Below, piece by piece: positions 1-5,799 of a stretch of 8,043 nucleotides of DNA. Under the pieces are notes generated by a model that searched no databases, was not told the DNA's origin, and worked only from the letters and a program-made list of their open reading frames with translations. The stretch lies in NCBI GenBank assembly GCA_028869725.1, contig JAGWRJ010000426.1, forward strand, positions 1 through 8,043. The letters run 5' to 3'. Origin of the DNA: Alphaproteobacteria bacterium. Its GTDB lineage: Bacteria; Pseudomonadota; Alphaproteobacteria; Micropepsales; Micropepsaceae. Each line of letters begins with the position of its first letter. Positions within the stretch are counted from its first letter, which is position 1. Made by a program: the position numbers and the translations under genes.

Positions 1-307
1 CGCGCCTGCGCTGGCCGGTAATCTGCGGCGCGAACACCGATGGAATGGCGTCGACACCGGGATGGTCCTGCGCCCATCGCGCGTGCGCAGTCTGCAGAAA
101 CGCAACAAACTCGGAATCGTGAACCCGCAGGGCTGGTGCGAGGCCGTAATCCGTCGGCTCGACAATGGGCCCCAGCTTGCGGTCAGCGATGCGCCGGCGA
201 ACCGCCTCAACACGCGCAGGCACTTCCACCGCCGGCGTCATGCGGCCGGCTTCGAATTCTTCCTGAGGAACATGCGCGGTATGGCCCGCGGTGTAGAAGG
301 TTTTCAT
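1..307 (-). CDS. Acetylpolyamine amidohydrolase / histone deacetylase family protein (N-terminal part, cut by the window edge)
   Basis: The minus-strand frame opens at the ATG at 307-305 and runs off the left edge, giving the first 102 residues of a protein that would normally be about 340-370 residues. The translation begins MKTFYTAGHTAHVPQEEF and continues with VPARVEAVRRRI, a LGPIVEP stretch, VHDSEFVAFLQTA and an AIPSVF segment. This order (MK-x-FY start, 'PER-A' type helix, 'VHD-x-YL-x-FL', 'PSV') is the N-terminal signature of bacterial acetylpolyamine amidohydrolases in the zinc-dependent histone-deacetylase superfamily. These enzymes remove acetyl groups from acetylated putrescine, cadaverine or spermidine in the cytoplasm. 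The catalytic His pair and Asp/His zinc ligands lie beyond base 1, so activity cannot be judged. The start is 32 bp after the DMT transporter stop, so the two are probably co-transcribed. An upstream ATG runs straight into a stop, which supports this start. Deacetylation of another small amide is possible. Confidence 0.85.
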   Translation of the reverse strand, partial: MKTFYTAGHTAHVPQEEFEAGRMTPAVEVPARVEAVRRRIADRKLGPIVEPTDYGLAPALRVHDSEFVAFLQTAHARWAQDHPGVDAIPSVFAPQITGQRRR

Positions 308-339
308 GCACTCAGCATGCCGTCAACGCGGCACTGGAC

Positions 340-1173
340 TCAAGCGCTTGCGAGCACAATCGCGCCGAACGCGATAACTGCTGCCGCAAGCCAGCGCCGC
401 AGGCCCATCCGTTCGCGCAGAAAGATCACGGCAAGCGTCGTCCCGAACAGAACGCTGGTTTCGCGCAAGGCTGCCAGTCGGGCGGTGGCCCCCAGGCGGT
501 AGGCGAGGAGTGCCCCCCCATAACTTGCTATGGCCAGCACGCCAAACAGTGGCGCCATGCGGACCTGCCGAAGGGCTGAAAGGAGTACGGCGTGGCCCCG
601 GGCAGCTGGTGCAACCACGAGGATTGCCGCGCCATAGACGATGAAAAACCAGCAAACATAGACAAAGGGATCGTGTACCGCTCGCACGCCTGTGGCATCG
701 ATCAGCGTATAGACACCGATGCTGCCTCCCGTGGCGAGCGCGTAGATGATGCCCGAGGACACCCCCCGGGATCTGCGGTGGGACCAGCCAAGGCCAGCCA
801 CCCCTGCACAGACACAGGCAATACCCAGGATCTCATACCCTCCGAGCGGCTGCCTGAGCACGAAAAAGACGCCAACGGCGGTAAAGAGCGGTCCACTACC
901 ACGGGCTACCGGATAGGCCACCGAAAACGCTGCATTTTCATAAGAGCTGACGAGCAGAAACTCGTAAACGCCATGAACGAAGGCGGTCGCACACAGTAGC
1001 TTCACGGCCAGGCCATGCGGCAGGGGCAACAAAATCACCGTCGGCGCCATCAGTACGGCCGAACTGGCGCCAATCAGGAGACGGACTGCAAATTTGTCAT
1101 CTGCCTGTTTGGTCAGAAGGTTGACGACAGCGTGAATGAATGCAGACAGGAGGATAAGAAACAGCGCCGACAT
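340..1173 (-). CDS. EamA/DMT-superfamily inner-membrane transporter
   Basis: This 277-residue, strongly hydrophobic protein has the length and layout of drug/metabolite transporters with ten membrane helices in two EamA halves. The first half contains the hallmark AYPVARGSGPL at residues 86-96, between helices 3 and 4. The second half contains RLAALRETSVLFG followed by a short loop LRERMGLRRW and a last hydrophobic helix ending at the C-terminus. Members export or import amino acids and other small metabolites by proton exchange; the substrate cannot be read from sequence. The start at 1173 is the first Met and gives a good first helix, but no strong Shine-Dalgarno is seen before it. The gene is divergent from the aldolase gene (68 bp gap) and lies 32 bp upstream of the amidohydrolase start, so it is probably the first gene of that operon. 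A role in moving an amino acid or amine handled by the neighbours is inference. Confidence 0.88.
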   Translation of the reverse strand: MSALFLILLSAFIHAVVNLLTKQADDKFAVRLLIGASSAVLMAPTVILLPLPHGLAVKLLCATAFVHGVYEFLLVSSYENAAFSVAYPVARGSGPLFTAVGVFFVLRQPLGGYEILGIACVCAGVAGLGWSHRRSRGVSSGIIYALATGGSIGVYTLIDATGVRAVHDPFVYVCWFFIVYGAAILVVAPAARGHAVLLSALRQVRMAPLFGVLAIASYGGALLAYRLGATARLAALRETSVLFGTTLAVIFLRERMGLRRWLAAAVIAFGAIVLASA

Positions 1174-1241
1174 GCTTGAATTTGCCGCCCGTCTCGGAAA
1201 GGCTTTGAGTCGCAGCCAAGCACGAAGCGGGCGGAAAGACG
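1174..1241. promoter_or_regulatory. Divergent intergenic region between transporter and aldolase genes
   Basis: These 68 bp separate two divergent start codons and must hold, or overlap, the promoters of both units unless transcription starts inside the neighbouring gene. A purine-rich GGCGGAAAGA just before 1242 can serve as the aldolase ribosome binding site. I see no convincing -35/-10 pair in either direction. Confidence 0.5.
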
Positions 1242-2378
1242 ATGGCGGAATTTCTCAATGCGGACCTGATTGGCATCCCAGGTGGAGCGGCGCGGCTGCA
1301 GACACCGGCCCTGATCGTCGATCTCGAGATCCTCGAGGCCAATATTGCGGCCATGGCCGAGTATGCGGCCCGTCGCGGTGTCGCCTTGCGGCCGCATGCC
1401 AAGACACACAAATGCGTGGAGATATCAAAACGCCAGATGGCAGCGGGAGCCCATGGTGTCTGCGTGGCCAAGCTCGGAGAGGCGGAGGCCCAGGCCGACG
1501 GTGGCATCGATTCGATACTCATAACCTCGCCCGTAGTCAGCGACGCCGGCATCGGGCGTCTTATGGCGCTCAATGCTCGGCTGCGGGAACTGATTGTGGT
1601 CTGCGACAATCCTGAGGTCGCCACGCGCCTCGACGCGGCGGCATGTGGCACGGGCAAGCCATTGAAGGTGCTGATCGATATTGATCCTGGTCTGGGACGA
1701 ACTGGTGTCGTACCCGGTGAGAAAGCCTGCGAACTGGCTCGCCGCGTGGCAACGGCGCCGGGCCTCGAATACGTGGGTCTGCAATGTTACGCCGGACAGG
1801 TGCAGCATCTGGAATCGGCTAACGAACGACGCACCGCGTCACTTTCGGCGCTCGCCGAACTCAGGGCGTTACGGGACACGCTGTGCGAACTGGGGCTGCC
1901 GCCCAGGATCGTGTCTGGTGGCGGCACTGGAACTTTCGATATTGATCCGGACGCAGGTACGCTCACCGAACTGCAGGTGGGCTCGTATGTTTTCATGGAT
2001 CGCCAGTACAATGACGTCTGGCATAAGAGCGGCAGTCGTGCGCCTTTTGCCACCTCACTTTTTGTGCAGACGACCATAATCAGCGCCAATCGGGACGGTC
2101 TCGCCACAACCGACGCCGGCTATAAATCGTTTGCCACCGACGCGGGCGCACCCCAGATCATTGCCGGTGCGCCCCAGGGAGCAACCTATTTCTTTTTTGG
2201 CGACGAGCAGGGCGGCATACTTTACTCGGGCACAGTGAAGCTCGTTCCCGGTCAGGCAGTTGGCTGCATCGTACCGCACTGCGATCCGACCGTGAATCTT
2301 TATGACTGTCTTCACGCGGTTCGCGGCGACACGCTGGAGGCCATCTGGCGCATCGAGGGGCGCGGCCGGTCTGCCTAA
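1242..2378 (+). CDS. PLP- and metal-dependent D-threonine / D-3-hydroxyaspartate aldolase-type enzyme (alanine racemase N-terminal fold)
   Basis: The protein has 378 residues, typical of the fold-type III PLP family that includes D-threonine aldolase, D-3-hydroxyaspartate aldolase and eukaryote-type D-serine dehydratase. An LQTPALIVDLEILEANI opening is followed by RPHAKTHK (residues 50-57), where Lys54 is the expected Schiff-base lysine. IDIDPGLGRTGV and IVSGGGTGTF form the phosphate-side loops of the barrel. The C-terminal metal motif reads PHCDPTVNLYD, with His346 and Asp348. The His-x-Asp pair is the pattern of the Mn/Mg-dependent aldolases, whereas the zinc D-serine dehydratases use His-x-Cys, so retro-aldol cleavage to glycine plus an aldehyde (acetaldehyde or glyoxylate) is favoured. 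The exact substrate is unresolved. The ATG at 1242 follows a GGAAAG-like ribosome site. The gene is divergent from a DMT transporter and seems monocistronic; 115 bp separate it from the next start. Confidence 0.87.
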   Translation: MAEFLNADLIGIPGGAARLQTPALIVDLEILEANIAAMAEYAARRGVALRPHAKTHKCVEISKRQMAAGAHGVCVAKLGEAEAQADGGIDSILITSPVVSDAGIGRLMALNARLRELIVVCDNPEVATRLDAAACGTGKPLKVLIDIDPGLGRTGVVPGEKACELARRVATAPGLEYVGLQCYAGQVQHLESANERRTASLSALAELRALRDTLCELGLPPRIVSGGGTGTFDIDPDAGTLTELQVGSYVFMDRQYNDVWHKSGSRAPFATSLFVQTTIISANRDGLATTDAGYKSFATDAGAPQIIAGAPQGATYFFFGDEQGGILYSGTVKLVPGQAVGCIVPHCDPTVNLYDCLHAVRGDTLEAIWRIEGRGRSA

Positions 2379-2429
2379 ATTCCGGGCACCGTGACAAAGC
2401 GTGGTTCCATCTTGACCCTGAGCCTCCCA

Positions 2430-2461
2430 TTCATTTCGGGTTCAGGTGAGACAGCCAAAAT
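2430..2461 (+). promoter_or_regulatory. Candidate activator site and promoter: 11-bp-phased TTCA direct repeat with a -10-like box
   Basis: TTCAT (2430-2434) and TTCAG (2441-2445) form a direct repeat with starts 11 bp apart, one helical turn, as seen in operators of OmpR/PmrA-type response regulators. A CAAAAT box at 2456-2461 (4 of 6 matches to TATAAT) would place the -35 region over the repeat, with no good -35 hexamer of its own. This arrangement is typical of activated promoters. The ATG of the secreted protein is 33 bp downstream. The same stretch could also fold as a hairpin (2417-2424 with 2439-2446, 14-base loop, one G-U pair) that might end aldolase transcription. Regulation is inferred only. 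Confidence 0.35.
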
Positions 2462-2493
2462 TGCCTCTCGATGGGCTGAGGCAGGAGGAACCA

Positions 2494-3006
2494 ATGAAGA
2501 TGTTAGCGAGGCTTGCCTGCAGTGTCGCGTTGGCGGGAGCTGTCTTCGTAGCAGCTGCGGCGCCGGCCGCTGCCGGCTGGGGCATTTCGATCGGTGTCGG
2601 TCAGCCGGTTTACGGATATGGCTACGCCTATGGACCGGGGTACGCCTATGGCCCGCCTAGATGCGGTGGCTACTACGGTTACTATTATTACGGTCAGCCC
2701 TATTGCGGCTATGACGTCTATAACGGCCCGGTTTACTGGGACGGGTACTGGTATCAGGGACCAATCTACTATCGATGGTATGGAGGCCAGCGTCTGTTCT
2801 GGCTGAACGGTGCATGGCATGACTGGGATCGTGCCGGATGGGAGGGCTGGCACGGCCAGCGCTTCCATGATTGGAACCGTGATGGAGGGCCGTGGCATGG
2901 AGGTCGTGAGGGCTGGCATGGCGACCGTGGCGACTGGCATGGCGACCGTGGCGGCTGGCATGGCGACCATCGCGCCTGGCACGGCGATCGCGATCACCAT
3001 CATTGA
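2494..3006 (+). CDS. Secreted Gly/Tyr-rich protein with C-terminal Trp-His-Gly heptad repeats, function unknown
   Basis: The start is set by a near-perfect AGGAGGA site at 2483-2489 before the ATG at 2494, giving 170 residues; an in-frame ATG at 2446 lacks this support. Residues 1-27 are a Sec signal peptide (MKMLARL, a hydrophobic core, then an AAA cleavage site before Gly28). Residues 28-76 are Gly/Tyr/Pro rich with two cysteines (Cys57, Cys71) that could form a disulfide. Residues 78-111 hold an aromatic block, GPVYWDGYWYQGPIYYRWYG then RLFWLNGAWHDW, of a kind I associate with uncharacterised envelope proteins of Pseudomonadota. From Trp134 the chain is five seven-residue repeats (Trp134, 141, 148, 155, 162) of the form W-H-G-D-R-G-x, ending in three histidines. 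The His-rich tail could bind metal ions such as Ni, Cu or Zn, but this is inference. I do not recognise a characterised relative. It stands alone between flanking intergenic gaps. Confidence 0.82.
   Translation: MKMLARLACSVALAGAVFVAAAAPAAAGWGISIGVGQPVYGYGYAYGPGYAYGPPRCGGYYGYYYYGQPYCGYDVYNGPVYWDGYWYQGPIYYRWYGGQRLFWLNGAWHDWDRAGWEGWHGQRFHDWNRDGGPWHGGREGWHGDRGDWHGDRGGWHGDHRAWHGDRDHHH
2893..2997 (+). repeat. Five tandem 21-bp coding repeats (WHGDRGx units)
   Basis: Five head-to-tail 21-bp units start at 2893, 2914, 2935, 2956 and 2977, each opening TGG-CAT/CAC-GG and encoding one Trp-His-Gly heptad. Units two and three differ at a single base, suggesting recent duplication; units one, four and five are more diverged. 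The period is a multiple of three, so copy-number change would keep the frame. Confidence 0.9.
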
Positions 3007-3034
3007 TCGGCAGGTACCTTAGGCAGCGGGGCGG

Positions 3035-3051
3035 GCGCGACGTTTTCGCGC
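3035..3051. terminator. Weak hairpin after the secreted-protein gene
   Basis: GCGCGA (3035-3040) and TCGCGC (3046-3051) form a perfect 6-bp stem with a five-base loop CGTTT, starting 29 bp past the stop codon. No T-tract follows, so it is only a candidate terminator. Confidence 0.3.
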
Positions 3052-3185
3052 GCGCCGTGCTGCACCGGTCCGGACGCTGTTTAGGGCGAGACGCGTGCCA
3101 CGTCACGCGACAACCGGAATGTCATCTGGCCTTGCCCTGTGCTTTAATTGTTGGAAGGGGTGGTGTTTCTGAACGAAGATGTCGC

Positions 3186-3218
3186 GTGATCAGTTTCGTA
3201 GCGTATGTCTTTGATCAC
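3186..3218 (+). promoter_or_regulatory. Paired TGATCA dyad upstream of the aminotransferase operon (candidate operator)
   Basis: GTGATCA (3186-3192) and TGATCAC (3212-3218) are perfect inverted copies separated by 19 bp; each core TGATCA is itself palindromic, with cores 25 bp apart. The pair ends 46 bp before the preferred aminotransferase ATG, where an operator would be expected. A poor promoter-like pair (TTGATC at 3211, TAGTTT at 3233) overlaps the right arm. The remainder of the gap 3007-3264 shows no gene that I can support. Confidence 0.4.
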
Positions 3219-3264
3219 CTTGCGTTGTTTGCTAGTTTGCCGGCGATTTTTAAAGGCATTGCGC

Positions 3265-4596
3265 ATGGCCCGGCAGCGCCTCACACCGAACGATCTGGAC
3301 GCGTTCTGGTTACCTTTCACGCCTAACCGGCATTTCAAAAAAGAGCCGCGTCTGCTCGTTCGTGCACGCGGATTGCACTACTACGATGCGAAGGGGCGGG
3401 CGCTTTTGGATGCCTGCTCCGGTCTTTGGTGCGTTAACGCCGGTCACGGCCGCGACACCATCGCTGCAGCCGTTGCTGAAGCGGCACGGGAACTCGACTT
3501 CGCTCCCAGCTTTCAGTTTGCGCATCCGGACGCATTCCATTTGGCGCAGCGTCTGACTGCAATGGCGCCTGATGGACTGGATCACGTATTCTTTGTTAAT
3601 TCGGGTTCGGAGGCTGCCGACTCAGCGCTCAAGCTGGCGCGCGCCTATCACGTCAAGCGAGGTGAGGGGCAACGCTTCCGCCTGATTGGTCGCTCTAAGG
3701 GCTATCATGGCGTTACGTTTGGTGGGCTATCGGTCGGCGGCATCGCCAATAACCGTAAGCCTTACGGACCGCTGCTTCCCGGTACGGATGACCATCTTCC
3801 GTTGCCCTACGATCCCGCACACATGGCCTTTACGCGGGGCGAACCTCAGGAGGGGGCAAGCTATGCGCAGGCCTTGCGCGATCTCGTCAACCTGCACGGG
3901 GCGGAGACCATCGCCGCGGTTATCGTAGAACCGATGGCCGGATCTGCCGGAGTATTTGCGAGCCCATCCGGCTATCTGAAAGAATTGCGCGCGCTGTGCG
4001 ACCAGTACGGGATCCTGCTCATCTTCGATGAGGTAATTACCGGATTTGGTCGCCTTGGCTTCGGGTTTGCCGCCGAGCGCTATGGTGTAACCCCGGATAT
4101 CATCACCTTCGCCAAGGGCGTCACCAATGGCGTGGTGCCCATGGGTGGCATGATTGTTGCCCAAACTTTATACGACGCCTTCATGGATGGTCCTGAGCAC
4201 AGCATCGAGTTCGTTCACGGTCATACCTATTCGGCCCATCCTCTGGCCTGCGCGGCGGCACTCGCCACACTCGATATCTATCGTGATGAGGACTTGTTCG
4301 CGCGGGCACGCACCCTCGCGCCGGTTCTCGAAGAGGCGGTGCACGACCTGAAAGACGCCCCGGGCGTTATCGACATTCGCAATGTCGGACTGGCGGCCGC
4401 CATCGACCTTGAGCCTGATCCCAAGGCGCCCGGTCGACGCGGATATGACGTCATGAGACGCGCTTTTCACGAGCACGATGTGGTTGTGCGGGTTTCCGGT
4501 GACACGATTGCCCTGGCGCCGGCTTTGGTCGCGGAAGCACAGGACATCGTCGAGATGACCCGCAGGCTCGCGGCCGCGCTCAGCCAGCTGACCTGA
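3265..4596 (+). CDS. Omega-amino acid (beta-alanine):pyruvate aminotransferase, class III
   Basis: This cytoplasmic PLP enzyme moves the terminal amino group of beta-alanine or related omega-amino acids/amines to pyruvate, giving malonate semialdehyde (or another aldehyde) and L-alanine. With the start at 3265 it has 443 residues, the usual family length. Landmarks: FWLPFTPNRHFK at the N-terminus; SGLWCVNAGHG with Trp55 at the substrate pocket; NSGSEA at 112-117 for cofactor phosphate; YHG with Tyr147 stacking on PLP; FDEVITGFGR with Asp255 on the pyridine nitrogen; FAKGVTNG with Schiff-base Lys284; and VVRVSGDTIALAP with Arg409, matching the carboxylate-binding arginine of Pseudomonas omega-amino acid:pyruvate transaminase. 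The start is chosen by an AAAGG site at 3252-3256 and because homologous sequence begins there; an in-frame ATG at 3205 would add 20 unrelated residues. Alanine dehydrogenase follows 21 bp later, recycling the alanine formed. Substrate range (beta-alanine, GABA, putrescine, aromatic amines) is not fixed by sequence alone. Confidence 0.92.
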   Translation: MARQRLTPNDLDAFWLPFTPNRHFKKEPRLLVRARGLHYYDAKGRALLDACSGLWCVNAGHGRDTIAAAVAEAARELDFAPSFQFAHPDAFHLAQRLTAMAPDGLDHVFFVNSGSEAADSALKLARAYHVKRGEGQRFRLIGRSKGYHGVTFGGLSVGGIANNRKPYGPLLPGTDDHLPLPYDPAHMAFTRGEPQEGASYAQALRDLVNLHGAETIAAVIVEPMAGSAGVFASPSGYLKELRALCDQYGILLIFDEVITGFGRLGFGFAAERYGVTPDIITFAKGVTNGVVPMGGMIVAQTLYDAFMDGPEHSIEFVHGHTYSAHPLACAAALATLDIYRDEDLFARARTLAPVLEEAVHDLKDAPGVIDIRNVGLAAAIDLEPDPKAPGRRGYDVMRRAFHEHDVVVRVSGDTIALAPALVAEAQDIVEMTRRLAAALSQLT

Positions 4597-4617
4597 ACCT
4601 TCAATAAGAGGACTGCC

Positions 4618-5736
4618 ATGCGCATCGGTGTACCGAAAGAAATTAAGAACCATGAATATCGGGTCGGAATGACTCCTGCAGCTGTGCGCGAACTGGCGGC
4701 GCACGGTCACGAGGTGGTGATTGAGACCATGGCCGGAGAGGCCATCGGCCTGCATGACGAACTCTACGTGAAGGCTGGTGCGAAGATACTGCCCTCGGCA
4801 GAGGAGGTATTTGCACGCGCCGACATGATCGTGAAGGTCAAGGAACCACAGCCCGCAGAAATCAAGCGCCTGCGCAAGGATCAGACCCTCTTCACCTATC
4901 TGCATCTAGCGCCGGATCCCGACCAGACTCAGGGTCTGCTCAAATCGGGTGCCATCTGTATCGCCTACGAAACCGTTACGGATTCGCGTGGCGGGCTGCC
5001 GCTTCTTGCCCCTATGAGTGAAGTAGCCGGACGTATGTCGATACAGGCCGGCGCACATTGTCTGGAAATTGCCCAGGGTGGTCGTGGTCAGCTTCTGGGC
5101 GGAGTGCCCGGTGTGCCGGCAGCCAAGGTGGTGGTGCTTGGAGGTGGCGTGGTCGGCACTAATGCAGCCCGCATGGCCATGGGACTTGAAGCACATGTCG
5201 TGGTGCTCGATGTCTCACTTGGTCGATTGAAGGAACTCGACGAACAGTTCGGTTCACGCATGCAAACCCTGTTTTCGACGATCGATGCCATCGAGGAGCA
5301 GGTGGTCAGTGCAGATCTTGTGATCGGCGGTGTGCTGTTGCCGGGGGCGGCGGCACCAAAGCTTATCAGGGAGTCGATGGTCAGGCAGATGAAGAAGGGG
5401 TCGGTGATCGTCGATGTGGCGATCGATCAGGGCGGGTGCGCTGAGACCAGCCACGCCACCACACATGCTGACCCGACCTACATCATGCATGACGTCGTGC
5501 ACTATTGTGTCGCGAACATGCCTGGAGCAGTGGCCCGTACTTCGACCTTTGCACTCAACAATGCAACGCTGCCATTCATCCTGGCATTGGCACAATTGGG
5601 TCCAGAGGCCGCGATGAGGCAGAACCCACATCTGCGCGCCGGGCTAAACGCCTATCATGGCACGCTCACCTATGGCGCTGTTGCTGAGGCGCAGAAGCTG
5701 CCCTTCGAGACTGCCGAAAAGGTCCTTGGAATTTAA
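4618..5736 (+). CDS. ald: Alanine dehydrogenase (NAD+)
   Basis: It catalyses reversible oxidative deamination of L-alanine to pyruvate and ammonium with NAD+, in the cytoplasm. The 372-residue length is standard. Conserved residues fall at family positions: Arg15 in EYRVGMTP and Lys75 in KVKEPQ for substrate carboxylate/carbonyl, His96 in YLHLAPD as catalytic histidine, the dinucleotide loop GGGVVGTNAA at 175-184, Asp198 at the end of the following strand (binds the NAD ribose, against NADP use), and Asp270 in AIDQGG. No truncation or key-residue loss is seen. A clear AAGAGGA ribosome site at 4606-4612 precedes the ATG, 21 bp after the aminotransferase stop, so the two are one operon. In this context the enzyme most likely drains L-alanine made by the transaminase, regenerating pyruvate as amino acceptor and releasing nitrogen. 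A strong hairpin follows the stop codon. Confidence 0.96.
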   Translation: MRIGVPKEIKNHEYRVGMTPAAVRELAAHGHEVVIETMAGEAIGLHDELYVKAGAKILPSAEEVFARADMIVKVKEPQPAEIKRLRKDQTLFTYLHLAPDPDQTQGLLKSGAICIAYETVTDSRGGLPLLAPMSEVAGRMSIQAGAHCLEIAQGGRGQLLGGVPGVPAAKVVVLGGGVVGTNAARMAMGLEAHVVVLDVSLGRLKELDEQFGSRMQTLFSTIDAIEEQVVSADLVIGGVLLPGAAAPKLIRESMVRQMKKGSVIVDVAIDQGGCAETSHATTHADPTYIMHDVVHYCVANMPGAVARTSTFALNNATLPFILALAQLGPEAAMRQNPHLRAGLNAYHGTLTYGAVAEAQKLPFETAEKVLGI

Positions 5737-5742
5737 GTCTGC

Positions 5743-5776
5743 AGCCGCCGCGCCGCCTGCAGGCGGCACGGCGGCT
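5743..5776. terminator. GC-rich hairpin between convergent ald and cytochrome c genes (candidate bidirectional terminator)
   Basis: AGCCGCCG (5743-5750) plus GCCGCC (5752-5757) pair with GGCGGC (5762-5767) plus CGGCGGCT (5769-5776): 14 base pairs interrupted by one C/A mismatch, with a TGCA loop. It begins six bases after the ald stop and lies 23 bp from the stop of the convergent cytochrome gene. No T-run follows on either strand, so any termination would rest on the very stable stem or an assisting factor. Confidence 0.65.
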
Positions 5777-5799
5777 ACCGGATCATTGTCGTGAGCGCC

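Noticed and set aside
323..655. Minus-strand open frame of 110 codons
   Set aside because: It is an alternative frame on the same strand as the DMT transporter, without membrane pattern or motifs.
2893..2997. Possible CRISPR-like tandem repeat
   Set aside because: The 21-bp units are contiguous with no spacers, keep one reading frame and encode a protein tail.
2503..3003. Minus-strand open frame with repeated Val-Ala-Met-Pro units
   Set aside because: It is the complement of the 21-bp coding repeats; the plus strand has the ribosome site, signal peptide and sensible composition.
3003..3326. Open frame of 107 codons in the gap before the aminotransferase
   Set aside because: No ribosome site, no recognisable domain, and it overlaps the aminotransferase start out of frame.
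4168..4905. Long open frame of 245 codons on the minus strand across the aminotransferase and ald genes
   Set aside because: It is fully antisense to two well-supported enzymes, spans their junction and shows no family motifs; high GC makes such shadow frames common.
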